Below, piece after piece: positions 48,481-60,745 of a stretch of DNA of 64,000 bases (the stretch's first letter is position 1; every line of letters starts with the position of its first letter). The notes beneath the pieces are model-generated. The model was not told the origin of the DNA, did no database searches, and saw only the letters and a list, made by a program, of their open reading frames with translations. Source of the DNA: Augochlora pura (taxonomy: Eukaryota > Arthropoda > Insecta > Hymenoptera > Halictidae); contig NC_135775.1 of the NCBI RefSeq assembly GCF_028453695.1, positions 25,082,545-25,146,544 of the forward strand, read 5' to 3'. The position numbers and the translations under genes were made by a program.

Positions 48481-51400
48481 AACGAGCGCCGCCGCGACGC
48501 GCGCGCCATTTTATTTTCACGAGGCGCGCCCGCTATTTTTGGCCGTTCTAGAAAACCCGCCTCTCCTTTTTCCGGGTCTTGGCAGCCGCGCGTCCGGGTG
48601 CGGGACTCTCGCCGCCGATTTATTCTTACGTGTGACCGCGAAAAATATCGCCCGGCGAACGCCAGATGAAAACTTTTTGACGGGCGCGGGGACCCGCTAC
48701 GCCGCCGGACGACGCCCACGGTTTAGTCATCCGCCACGGAAATTTTTACGTTAGACCGGTTGGCAGACGCGCAACAATGTCGTGCTTGCGACCAGGAAGC
48801 TCCGCCACCAACGAAAACATGTTCGGCAGAGTCAATGTAGCGGACGCTTTGATGCGACCGGTGTCCGAATCTGCTCCGCTTAGTCAGCGCGCCGTCTTCT
48901 TCGCGACGGACAGGGGATCGTGATTGAATTGTGGCAGCTTTCGACGAATATTCGCCGGTTTCTTTACATCGTTTTATCGACTCTATTCTCGCGAAATCAT
49001 TTTCTTGGAACCGGTATACTGATCGGAATATTTACGATTTTCTTTGGAAAGGAAAGGCAGATTGTTGGAGCAAGGCAGATTTTTATACGAATTTCTAAAA
49101 GCAATATTTAGATATTTATCTAAAACATTTGGAACGAAACTCGCGCGAGATTCGAATCGATGCTATATTCTCGTCATTGAGGAGCAATGTGTGTCAGTCG
49201 AACATTTCGAACAGAATTTGTAGAACGTCAATTATATTTCTGTGAAATCTAAGCGACACATTAATTCTCTATTAGTATGTAATAAATACAACTTTTACTT
49301 TATAGATCGTTTAAACAACCATATCTTTTGGAACAATCATAGAACAAAGGATTACTATAATTATTGTCTGAAGCTGCGAATTTTCTATTGAACTGCGAAT
49401 ATTACTCTGCGAATATTATTATTAAAAGAGAAATTAATACACGAAATACAAGGTACTGAAAATTGATACATCCTATCAAGATCGACTAGCGAATAAATTT
49501 AAATAATATAAAATATAAATTTCAGTAACAGAAAGATAATTTAGAGCCCGAATTTTGCGAGAATCCGCGCCAGAAAAATGGCGCAGAGAACGCCGCGGGT
49601 ACAAAACAGCACGTGCGAGCCTGAACTCTCGCCAGCCCTTGCATCCCAAACAGTTTCCATCATTAGTACAAACCCAACTTAACATTTCGCTGACAATTAC
49701 ATCAATTCCAACGAAAATTACAGCGGAAGTTTTCCAACCTATTCCTTTCGCCCTCTAAATCCACAAAATTGAACAATATCGCAACGATCGCCGCGATCGC
49801 TGTATTAATTCCGCGGCAACTAAAAAATCGAAACGGCCTCTGAAAAAAATCCTGTCGGCGAAACAAACGTTTCCTGATTATCGGGCAAGACACGGCGCCA
49901 GCTAATTATAATAACAAAGAGGGCATAACGAACCTGGAACGCGCGCATTGCGCGCTGATTATGTTCCATTACATTATTATTGAATACACCGGTATAATTA
50001 TATCGCGGGCGTATCACGGCGTACAACCGTATACGACCTGCGCGTGCCCCGCGCGATTTTTCCCGGCTGTTCGCGTAGCATTTCCCTGGTTTTTCCCTCG
50101 GTAGTTCGTAAAATTGATCGTTTAATAGGCTCCCCGGGCTGCCGAGCCGATTTTTGTTTAATTTTTCGCGACCGAACGGAATTCGAAACTCCGGGGCCGA
50201 ACAAAATGACGGCGGCAAAGGGGGGTTGGGGTGGGTGGTGGGTCCGGCACCCCTCTCTCTATCGGGAGGAGGCTGGACGAGCGGGGGGGCACGCGGGGGC
50301 GCGGGCGTGAACGAAAATATTCAATTCGATATATTTCAAGGGGCAGGAAGTAGCGGCCTGGAAAATTTATTTAACGCATTGTGTAAATATCACAGGCGCG
50401 CGCGCGCGCTCGCTAGCTGGTACGAGAGAGCTCGCTCTCTGCTCTGCTCGCTCGGCGATGCGTGTGCATGCATGCCGAGAGAGAGAGAGAGTCCCATCAG
50501 AATTGTGAGTATTGATCGTTTCGTAGTAAATATATAGTTCGCACTAGCGCGTTCTAGTGTATCCTAATATGCCAATAAATATGGCGCGGGTCGCGGGGTC
50601 GGGCGGGTGGGAGGCGGGGGCAGGGAGTTGTCGGTGTCCGTCGAGGACGATTGCTATCGGCAAAAGTCGGCGCTTTCGTTTCTTCTTGCGTGGCGTGCGA
50701 GGGGAGCGAAAGGAGGGTCAGCGACCTCACGGGAAATCGATCGACTCGAGATCAGAAAGGACGAGGGTCAACGTAGAAATTGCAATCCCGCTAATAACGA
50801 AACGTGTTTTCAAACTGCACGCGGACGTGACCGTCCCGCGCCGAGAGAGAGACACCCTGCCGGGAGACTTTTTCGCCGGCGTGGCTCCTCCGCCTGCGCG
50901 ACGACCGACGGAAAAAAAGACGCGGGAAAAAATGCGGCGCGCGCAAAAATGCCTGCGAAACGGTGGCGGCGAATGGGGTGGTTTTTGGAAGCTGTTTCGA
51001 GTTTTCAGGGAACGAGTGATTTTCGCAGAGAGGGATGATTTCTTTTTGGCAGAGGACTTTTTTATTCCTTTGACTACTGTTCAAGACTGAGACTAGTAAA
51101 ACTATATTATACTTTTTAGTATAAATGATTTCATTAATAAATAAGTGTGTGAAGATTGTAGGTTGATGATTGACATATTCTACTAATTTAATTTTTATCA
51201 GTATGGATTTTATGTAATTGAAACTGTATTATTGTAATACCATGTATTTTTATCGATACTACGTTATTAATAGTACGTATTAAAAATTCTTTAATAAATA
51301 TTCAGGTGTAAGAATTTTGAGGGTTGAACAGTGATGATTTTTTAAATGGATTTTACTTTTATCATATTCTGAGTTATTAAGATAGTAATACTATATTTAC

Positions 51401-51781
51401 CCTTTAAAGCTGAAATTAATCAAATGGAAATAAGAAAATATACAGTATTGTAATTGTACTGAATTTTGAGAACGATAATACATGAATGAGAATTTTGGTA
51501 AATTGAGCGATAAGGGATGAAGAAAAACCCTTCGAAATCGAGCTACCTAACGTGATAAGACAGTATGGGTGAAAGAGAGGTAATAAAGGAGGGATCAAAC
51601 AGTTCCTTCCGCTTAAATCTCGGTTAGCTCGCTCAGAAATTCAACCGAGTCGATTTCATACCGACGATATGTAACCTGGCGAATACCTGCCGGAATGGAT
51701 TAGACTTCTTTGACGGTCGATTCCAATAGAAGCTAATTTACGTAGTGTAGTAGCCGCAGCCTCCACAACGGAGCCAACTGC

Positions 51782-51805
51782 AGACATTCCTGAAGGAATG
51801 TCACG
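51782..51805. other. Palindrome GACATTCC-TGAA-GGAATGTC
   Basis: An 8-bp stem around TGAA. It contains TTCCTGAAGGAA, which has the NTTCNNGAAN form of a tail-to-tail heat-shock element unit. A single unit is weak evidence for regulation. Confidence 0.3.
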
Positions 51806-53616
51806 TTATTGCTTCAAAGGGTATGCAAAAAAGGGTTTCCTGCCAGGAAGAATTCTGAGCAGGTCTTGTTCAAATTATAAATTCTATCGAAATTGCGAAT
51901 ATGAAATTCGAAAATAATAATTATCATATTTTAATATCATAGAAAATTATAGTAGCAGAGGTAATATAAGATTCACTTATAAAGTAAGGAAAATAATAGC
52001 GAACTTAAACTAAAGAAGGCTAATTAAAAAAGAAGGGGTAATTAAAAACATGATTTAAATTACGGTGTTAAAAACGAAGGGTGAGTCAGAATAAAAAAGG
52101 ACGAAGGTAATAAAATCTATAAAATCTCCCCAAAAAATCCACCGCTACATAAATTAAGTTTAAAAGGTACCTACAAATTGACGCGAAGAAATTCGTCAGG
52201 CAAAAATGCAATCAAAATGGTAATAAAATCTACAAAGCCTCTCCCAAAATTCCAGCACTGAACTTCACTTAAAAAGTGCCTAAAAACTAGCTAAAATATA
52301 ATCTAGCGCCTCGTAGGCAGACACGTTGACCAAAACCGTGCAGAAATTCGATCCGCAACACGGTCGGAAACGCGATCGCGGGAAAATAAAATCCGGGACG
52401 AGCGACGGCAACAAAATGCGTCGCGCCTTCCCGAAAATTCCAATAATTTCGTCGAAAACCCATACACGTAGAAACTAACGCAAATAGCGGGCCGTCAGCC
52501 GTGCGCAGATTCGAGGAAAGAAGAGCCGCCGCCCGCCCATCATTTCCGTGGACAAAGCCGAAAAAGCGTCGAGCGCTGGCAAAGGTAAAATGGACGAGCG
52601 CATCGAGTGCACCGATTCGTCCCATGAATTTCCCAAAAAGCCCGGGAAAGCTCCCTTGGAACGCGTTGGTTCGCTGGCCGAGGCCGATGCGTCGAGCAGC
52701 GCACGATGGGGAGGGCGGAGGGGGGAGGGGGGGAGGGGGGTATGGAGCGCGGGTTGCGTGCGATTGCGGGGGTGTCGCGAGCGGGTGGGAAGGGAAGGGC
52801 GCAGGGAGCGGCGGCGTTCGGGTTTGCCGATCGAATCCCGGGGATCGAGAAATCTTTTTTGTCGCGCGCGAGCGTTGCCGCCGCGCGTATCGGCTCCTCT
52901 CGCCGCGTTTCGTACACACATCCGCGTATTTTCGGACGATTTTCTCCTCTGCCCGCGAACTGTAAGAGCGCGAGCACCCTCCCCGCGCATCTCCCCCGTC
53001 CTGGCCGCAACTCGTCTCGCCCCGTCCCTCCGTTTAACCGCCCCACCACCCTCGCATTTCTTCCGTCCTGCTTTCGCTGGATCCTCGGCGCGGCTCTCGC
53101 CCCCTCGGCAACGTTCGCGCGTCTCTGCGGAACGGGAGGCAACGGACCAGCGTTTAATGTAAATCGCCACGCACGGGCCGAGCGCGTCCGCGGGACGGAG
53201 AGGGATGCTCCGTACGAGGGAGAGAGGGGCAGGCGGCGAGGGAACGGCGAAGAGGAACGGGGCGAACAGAGGGAACCGGTGGCCGCGGGGAGGTACGACG
53301 GGGAAACATACATATGTATGGGTAAATGTGCACCCACCGAGTCGGTCTCACTCTCGCGGCCTTTTGTCTCCGTTTCGCGCGCGGAACCGCTCTCCCTCTC
53401 ACTCCCTCACTCTCTCACTACGTCTCTCTCTCTCTCGCGCGCCACCCCCGTCCCGCGCGACACCACTCGCTCCGTTCCTCCCACATCTCTTTCGCCGGAT
53501 ACTTCCATCCCGTTCGGCGGCCGGTCGGCTCTCTTTTTCGATCCAGCTCCCCGTCCTTCTCGCGCCGCGCGCGTTCCATCGGTCCGGCCCGCTCCGAGCT
53601 CGCTTCTCCTCGTTCC

Positions 53617-53618
<2 letters not shown>

Positions 53619-53663
<45 letters not shown>
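53619..53663 (+). repeat. (CT)n microsatellite
   Basis: About 22 uninterrupted CT units in the GC block 52300-54500. It opens several spurious frames. Confidence 0.9.
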
Positions 53664-53666
<3 letters not shown>

Positions 53667-53885
53667 GATCCGCCGCGTGGACGTTAGCCGGAGCGGCATT
53701 TTTTTCGCTCTTTGTCCCGGGCTCGTTCTTGCCTTGTTTCCGCGCCGACGCCGCGTTTTTTCTCCCCGCGCGTGCACACCGCGCCGGTCGCCCGACGCTG
53801 ATTTTTATAATCTGCTACTTGTTGCGCGGCGGCCCGCGTGGACCGCCCGGAAAAACCGGAAAATAGAGGAAAACAAAAGCGGCCG

Positions 53886-53940
53886 CGAGGAGGTGGAGGA
53901 GGATGAGGAGGAGGAGGAGGTGGCGGCGGTGGCGGCGAGA
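53886..53940 (+). repeat. (GGA)n/(GGC)n trinucleotide-rich tract
   Basis: GAGGAGGTGGAGGAGGATGA-type triplets followed by GGCGGC units. Low complexity. Confidence 0.75.
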
Positions 53941-54141
53941 GGCAAGAGGAGAGGACACAGAGTCCGCGGCCGGACGGAGAACAGGGTGGCCGGCCTGGCC
54001 AATGGGGTGGGAGAGCCCGGAGCAGGAGGGGGTGAAAAAAGAAAAAGGCACCGCGGGACGGATGATCCGCGCGCGCGTATGCGCGCCTCGCCTCGCTCCT
54101 CTTTCTCTCCTTGCCTCGCTTCTTCTTTCTCTCTTCCCTTA

Positions 54142-54240
54142 TTCTCTCTTACTCTCTCTCTCTCTCTCACTCTCTCTTAGTCTCTCTCTCTCTCACTCTC
54201 TTTCTCTCTCTCTCTCTTGCGCTCTTTCTCGCGTTCTCTC
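54142..54240 (+). repeat. Interrupted (CT)n tract
   Basis: CT units with ACTC, TTAG and TTTC interruptions, ending just before an AT-richer interval. Confidence 0.85.
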
Positions 54241-54546
54241 TTTGTTAACGTGGCCCGCGAGCCGACACTGACGCAGCTTTTCCACGCGGTTTTTCTACGC
54301 CTTTTTAGACCGTTTGAAAAATCAACGGGGTTAGCGACCCCGCGACCACCACGCGAGCACGCGATTAGCACAATGCAGATCTTCATGCAATCTCCCATTT
54401 TTGTAAGACAGTTCTTCGTCTAGGTGTTCTTGGAATCCGCTGCTCGAAGCGGGATTTGCAAGGCGGACATCGCGATGGACTTTTTTGTTGTTCGAGAACG
54501 GGATTAATATTCCGATGTTAGCTTCCCTGGAATCTATCATGCGCTG

Positions 54547-54653
54547 CAGTTTTTCGTGTGCATTTTCTTACAGTTTTTCGAATGCATTTTCTGATAGTTT
54601 TTCGAGTGCATTTTCTTACAGTTTTTCGTATGCAATTTCTTTCAGTTTTTTGC
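54547..54653 (+). repeat. 24-bp minisatellite, 4.4 copies
   Basis: Units CAGTTTTTCGNNTGCATTTT plus CTTA repeat at 54547, 54571, 54595 and 54619, with a partial fifth copy. The array lies about 80 bases left of the mariner-type MITE. Because 24 is divisible by three, a spurious frame with an 8-residue period (HFLTVFRM) stays open here. Confidence 0.85.
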
Positions 54654-54735
54654 AGTTTTGAACCCCCGAATGATTTTTTCTTCCGCGGTTATTTTATATT
54701 AACAATAATCGTGCAATGCACAAAATTGCTAGCTA

Positions 54736-55181
54736 TTGGGTTGGTGAATAAGTTTGTAGCGTTTTTGAATTTTCTTTTATTTTACGACGATTTGTCGGTG
54801 TTTGATAAAGTGTATAATATTCATTCGATAGAGCTGATTTTGTTCTACAAAACTGTGCTAATCGTCTTTTTGAGTCATTTAATTTGCTATTACTTTTGAG
54901 ACTGTAGCGACCGTAATAACCATTCGAGCTGTCTGCTTGCAGATTTCAAGGATTTGATGAAAAGTAACATTCCTTGACGCATGCAATGACAGAAATTGCA
55001 TTATTCCTTTATTTATTTATTAATTCCACGTAATAAAAAGAAATAGTAAATAATGGATTAATTTATTGTTATAACTATTAACACAGTCTTGTAGAGCAGA
55101 AACAGATTTATCGAATGAATATAAAATAAAAGTAAAACGAAGGAAAATATAAAAACGCTACAAACTTGTTCCCCAACCCAA
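54736..55181. mobile_element. Mariner-type foldback MITE with long imperfect inverted repeats
   Basis: The left end starts TTGGGTTGGTGAATAAGTTT and the right end, reverse-complemented, starts TTGGGTTGGGGAACAAGTTT. The outer 31 bases match at 29 positions and both run into GTAGCGTTTTT. Similarity continues inward: 54818-54862 and 55077-55121 (inverted) match at 38 of 45. The arms are therefore roughly 105-127 bp and the whole element could fold back. The TTGGGTTGG start is typical of mariner-family termini. The left flank is TA as expected; the right flank is GA, perhaps a mutated duplication. The 446-bp length and absence of an ORF make it non-autonomous. Confidence 0.75.
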
Positions 55182-55803
55182 GAATTTCGTCTGTTTTCTC
55201 CGATTAAAGAGCAGCGTCGCTTATGCAGTCGCCTTCGTTGCAGGCTGCTGCGCGTTGCACTCCGTAAGCTGCTAACTGTTACACGCGTTTACGACGATTC
55301 TCTCTTTGATTCGACGGCGATTTCAGGGACGTTTTCTATTCTTTTTCCGGTCGAAGAAGAATTTTGAGCGCGGAATGAAATTTGACGAAATTTGCGGTAT
55401 AACGCGCCGGCGTTAACCGCGGGTGTTGTTAAAAATGCATTAGGAGAATTTTGTCCCCGATGCCGGGAGTTTCCACGGTACAAATGACAGTTGTATTTGC
55501 GAAATTGAAACGTGCCACTTCTATAGCTACCGTTTGATTAAAGGGGAACGTAAATCGTGATGCTGGCTGCGTTAGAACCGCGCCGCGCACTTCGTACGAA
55601 CTGATGCAATTCTGTGAAGGTGTCCTCCTATTTGCTGGCAAAGTTTGTCGGATAAAGAACTGCTCCGATCGGCAATTGCACAAAACTTGCGAGCGAGACG
55701 ATCATTTTTCTAATCGAAGAGAAACCTCGATTGCGACGTTAGTTATGTTGAAACCTCGAGTGGAGTGCACTTAATAATTTCGAAATTGGTAAAAATGACG
55801 TCC

Positions 55804-55940
55804 GATTCAATATCGATGAAAAATATTTGATTAAATATCGGTAAAAATATTTGAGGAAATATCGATGAGAAATCGGATTGAATATTGATGAAAAATGTCG
55901 AATTAAATATCAACGAAAAATATAGGATTAATTATCATAG
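55804..55940 (+). repeat. 24-bp AT-rich minisatellite, about 5.5 degenerate copies
   Basis: Unit starts near 55804, 55829, 55853, 55876, 55900 and 55926 follow the pattern GATTRAATATCGATGAAAAA plus TATT. Spacing varies from 23 to 26 bases. Copies are 70-85% alike by eye. It lies 620 bases right of the mariner-type MITE. The sequence is unrelated to the array at 54547 despite the shared period. Confidence 0.75.
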
Positions 55941-58900
55941 TATACCTGCTGAACGCATTAATTGCTCAGCGACGACATCGAGACGGTTTTAAATTTTTTT
56001 ACCAATAAATGCGCGAAGAAATAATCACTTTGTACATTTACTTTTATAATTGCAAAAACGACAATTAAACCCTGCACTAGCCATCGTCGTTTACCTATTT
56101 CCATCGAAAGTTCAGCTACGAAAACCTCTCCGGTACTTCTTTCTCTCCGTCGCACGGACAATTAAGTCGCTCCAATTAATCGATGTGTGAATTTACGTTC
56201 GAATTTAACCCGCAAAACAACGATGGAGCGCGAATAAACGACTGTACGATGGAGCGGCGGGCCCCTGGGTCCGATCCTTATTAGTGCGCGGCGCGCGGTC
56301 CGCGAACAAGAACACAGCGATAGGAAAAACTTCCGCATTAATTAAACGTGTTAGTGAATAACGTAACGACCGTGCCAGTAATTAGTGAATTGTAAAATGA
56401 AATACTTTCACCTGAAAAGTTTACGTGTAGTTTTTAACAACACCGGCGGAGAAGTGGTCGGTAATAGCAACACGTCCGCGAATAGGGGACCGCCGTGCAC
56501 CTTCGCGGGGCCGCCGCAATTATCTTGATCGCTGCGAGCGGAATATTCGCGCATTTATTATGACGTTCGCGGACGGCGCGTATGCAAACTTGTCGCGATT
56601 TTTTCCGCCGGCCGGCTTATAAATAAATGATGGAGCAGCGCGTGGCCGGAACGAGGCGTTGCGTCGATTTAATTAGGCATTGGACGAAGGATAGATTCGA
56701 CCCTAAAATAACGCGAGATTTTCTGTCGGGAATTTTTCATCGCGAACGGTGCGAATTGTTTATAAAAATTTGGTACATTAACGATAGTTATTATAGTATA
56801 TAGGACAAAGTTATAAACGAGTAAGGGCGAAGTGCTTTTTAAATATTCATCGTTCTCATTAGGCCGCGATAATCCGTGCGGCGCGGCGGGAAAAGCTGTG
56901 GCCGGAGATAAAAGTATCTTTCCTCGGGTCTCATCGGCTCCTCGCTCGCGATTTACACCGAGCGGAGAATTTCTACTCGTTCCACGCTCCGCGCCCGCGC
57001 GGTTCTCCAAATCTTCCATTGAGAAAACCACGGCGTCGCCGCGGAGCGACTGAAATAAACAGGGACAGCCGGGGTCCGCGTGCAAACGCGACGCGCTATG
57101 GCGATCTAGAAGAATGGCCTAGCGTGAACCGGGCACGCGAAACGCTTTCAAAAAAATAGTACAGCTGTGTAAAAATATATCGTGCGACAATTTCAGAAAA
57201 TTTATGAAAACGCTCGTTCTTCGAATCCTGTCTTTATTTAAATATTTCTGCGGGTTTGGTTACAATCTAATGGCACAGAGATTAGCGATAGCTTATTTGC
57301 GACAGATGCGCAAATTTTGCAAATAATTAGTTTCGATTTATTAATCGAATGTATCAACGGAAATTGGGGTTGAAATGGTGGTTGCTCTATGGTCAAGTAG
57401 ATTCTAGATTCGATATATAAAATTGATCGATGCTACAAAAATTTTTCCAAAATTCTATTATCTATATTTCAGCAGAATTTTCTGTATTTTTAATCAGATC
57501 GATTTTTGTTTAACTTTCTAAGCTCTCTAAAATCGGGCAGGGCAATATCAGGCGTCCGGCAAGTCTGTTAAGAATTGATTTACGATCGCGGCTCGCCAGA
57601 TAACGTATTGTACGTACGGAGCCCGTGCATTGTTTCTAGGAAACATTCGGAAATAATGGTCGCGCAGGACGCAATTAGTTATAATAAACAGCTTTATTCT
57701 CGGCCGCGAGCGAATTACCTTTTAGCTTCTTACGGCTGTCGTCGACGCGACGGCGCTGCAAAAAAAAACAATATTAAATCGCGGCGGAGCGGCTTATTAC
57801 GTTCGATGCGCTCGCGAGAGTTCTGCAGACGCGTTGACCGCGCGCGCGCGCGCAATGCGTTTAAAGCGTCTTTTGGTGGACAGAATTTTTGGTCCGTGTT
57901 TCTGCCGATTGTAAAATCCACGGTTTATTATATTCGGCGGAATAACTCGTTCGCGGAAATACGGCGCAACAATCGCGAGATTTGCACTCGTCCCGACGCC
58001 CCTTTTGTTTCGCGAGAAAAATCCGACCGCGAAATTCGGCGTGCAACGCGCGGTATTGATGCGGCCGACGCGTCTGTCCGTGACTTACCTATTCTACTGG
58101 TGTCAATTGTAGACCAGGCGAATCTGACAGATTCATATGATAATAACGCAGGTAGTGTTAATTTTTGATCAGGTAAAAATTGTTGCGGTAGATTAAAATA
58201 ATGAGAAAAGAAAATCGAAGCAAAGGCGAGTTTTATTCGCAGGGAGAATTTTTTGTTTTAGGGATTTTCTAGCTCTTGCCAGTGCTATATTAATTTTTCT
58301 ATATATGTGTAAGTATTGCATAAATTATTTTAAATATGGTAATACTTCTTTGTAACTACAGTAATTTTTTTAAACCATTTGATTAAAATATAAATGTAGG
58401 TAATGATATAAAATTTATTGGAGTTCATTTTCCACCCTTAATTTTTCGATATTAATTTATTTCGCTATATTAAGTATATATAAATAAATATACAGAACAA
58501 GAAAATCGAAGGAAAGTAAAATAACTCTCCACTTAAATTCTACAAAATAGGAGACGCCATATTAGAAGAATATAATAGAATTAATTACATAATAGTAATC
58601 GCCTGCTACTCTCCTGGCAATTATATACTAACTAAATAAAACAATTCAGCCGACCATAATCCACTCTTTCACACCAACACAGATCTATTTCCAATTCCAA
58701 AATTCCTATCAAAATTTCTCTTCGCATTCCGCCGTCGCTTTCCTCCTCTCAAAAACAATTCTCCAAAACTGTCGCGCCACCCGGAAATCGTCGACGACGT
58801 CCGATCTCGGCGTTCGCCGCGAAAGAAATCGCCGGGGTCACGGAAATTCCACGGGGCCGAAATAGCCCCGCGCATTAACACCGCGGCGATCCGTCATCCG

Positions 58901-60586
58901 CGGGTCTGCGGGAAAAAGGATGAAAAGAGAAAAAAAAGGCGGAAAAGAGGGTAATGGCTGAGAGCGGTTGGTACTTTGTCCCACGCGGCGAGCGTGTGTA
59001 GCCGCGCAAAATGGCTTCCTCCTTTTCAGGAATTATCGCGATGTAGGAAGTCTCTCGGGGGAGAGCGGGTCTTGGTGGGGGTGGCGGTGGCGCGACGGGG
59101 GCGCGCGCGGTGCGGCTGCCGGCCGAAAGTTTAAAATAGAATATCTCGCGAGTAACTTTCATCGGTCGTCAAAAAATCATGCAGTGTCGTACCTAGCGGG
59201 GGGCACACGCTCTGCCTCCTCCCACCCGTGATGGCGGTGCGCGGTTCGCGTCGCGGAAGGTGGGGGAGCAAAGATGGGGGGTGTAGAGAGAGAGAGGGGG
59301 AGGGGGGACGGTGGCCGGAGGGCAGCGGAGGGAGCCCGGGAAGAACGAGAAGGAAACGACGTACGGGGATCTCGCGATCTCCTCCTCTCGCCGGTCCGCT
59401 CGAGCGGCTCTAGGATAGGCCATGCGGTTACGTTCGACGTGGAAACGCCAGAATGTGCACGCAGACACACACGCGAGACCCCGCGTGCATAGCGCGAGCG
59501 AGCGCCCGGTCTCGATGCACCGACGCGAGCGCGAGCGCGCGCGCTGCACCGTTTCGCCTCGAAAAACTCGCCTAAAAGTCGATCTCGCGCCGAACCCACC
59601 GTGCCGGTCGATCGATCACCGGTTACAGAATTTTTATCGCCGGATTGCCCATATTGCGTAATCTAGCTTGCAACAAATGACTGAATTAATTCATTAATAT
59701 TACTACATCAAAATACTAAGCGAAGTCTCTGTCTATGATCACATCATAAACCTAGAACACTTCATAAAACAGGAATACTTTCTTTAATTAAATTCGCAGC
59801 CCTTGGAAATCCTAATAAATTTACAAAAATTATAGTAAACTGTATAAACGATGTACTAAACTCTGTATAAAGTCATATTAAAAAAGAAGTCGAACTGTGC
59901 ATGATACTGAATAAATCACAAGTTCCTTGCGACTGAGGCAAATACCAAAACTTCCAATTTTATTCCTGCTTTTCCATTTCAATTTTAACGTGAAATAATC
60001 GTTCGATTAACCGAAGAAAATTCGTTCGTTTTTTGGCGCAAGTTCCCCGTGTTCGTACCCGCTGCGCGCCGACTCGCTAGCCGGGCTAGCACGTTACCGC
60101 GAGAATTTACCGGCGCGGTAACTCGCGCCCCGGCAGGAAGTTCTCCCGCGGCCGAGGAAAGATATTTCAGAGCTTTTGTTGATCGCGCCGGACGATCCCC
60201 TATTAACAACTAGCCGAACTGGAAACGAGACGGACCGATCCCCGACACCCCTTTGCGCGCCTTCACCCGTTCCCCGGTTTACCCGGCGGCCGTGGGAAGT
60301 GGCGAACGCTCTCGATCCGCCTCGATCCTCTTAGATCGGGAACGATCAGCAGCGTCGAGGCCTGCCGCCGCCGCGGGCAGGAAATCATGCGCGGGGTGCG
60401 AAGATCGCCTTGACGATCTGCCTACCGGAACAGCTTATTAATAGGGCGTTTGAACAACAATCGGAACGGTGAGATTAGACAATGTTGCTCGAAATAGTTT
60501 GGAGCGACGTTGTTGACGATGTCGGTGGAATCGCTACGTGTCTCGGCTGTTGGCAAAAGTAACGCGGGATATACAGGATGTACGTG

Positions 60587-60745
60587 TATACAGGGTGGCG
60601 CGGAAATGTACGAATCGAGAGGTATTATTGGTCATCCCTGAGGTCGTTGGATATCGTTTTATTTACGGTGAAAATTGCCTCTGTGGATTTGTTGACGAGA
60701 TATTGAGGAAAAACGTGGACCAATCGGAGAACTGGCAGACGAGGG
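60587..60745 (+). repeat. Probable dispersed repeat beginning ACAGGGTGG
   Basis: The segment starts ATACAGGGTGGCGCGGAAA and ends near GTGGACCAATCGGAGAAC. Its style, an ACAGGGTG start with several short conserved blocks, resembles repeats common in ants and bees, but this rests on memory and no second copy is seen in the window. A 74-codon frame across it (60538-60762) shows no recognisable protein. Confidence 0.25.

Larger units (their letters stand above)
44719..54546. other. Noncoding: GC blocks, AT spacers and the largest GC block
   Basis: GC blocks at 44900-45560, 46700-47320, 48190-48950, 49550-51070 and 52300-54500. The last exceeds 2 kb, and its long frames (up to 386 codons at 52706-53866) are shared by overlapping frames on both strands and run through the (CT)n array. 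AT spacers at 47320-48180, 48950-49550, 51080-51600 and 51870-52280. Confidence 0.6.

Noticed and set aside
52706..53866. 386-codon open frame, with overlapping long frames on both strands
   Set aside because: Extreme GC content and a (CT)n array remove stop codons in many frames at once. No domain-like segment is seen.
57575..58168. 197-codon plus-strand frame
   Set aside because: Starts at TTG, not ATG, lies in a GC block and shows no recognisable motif.
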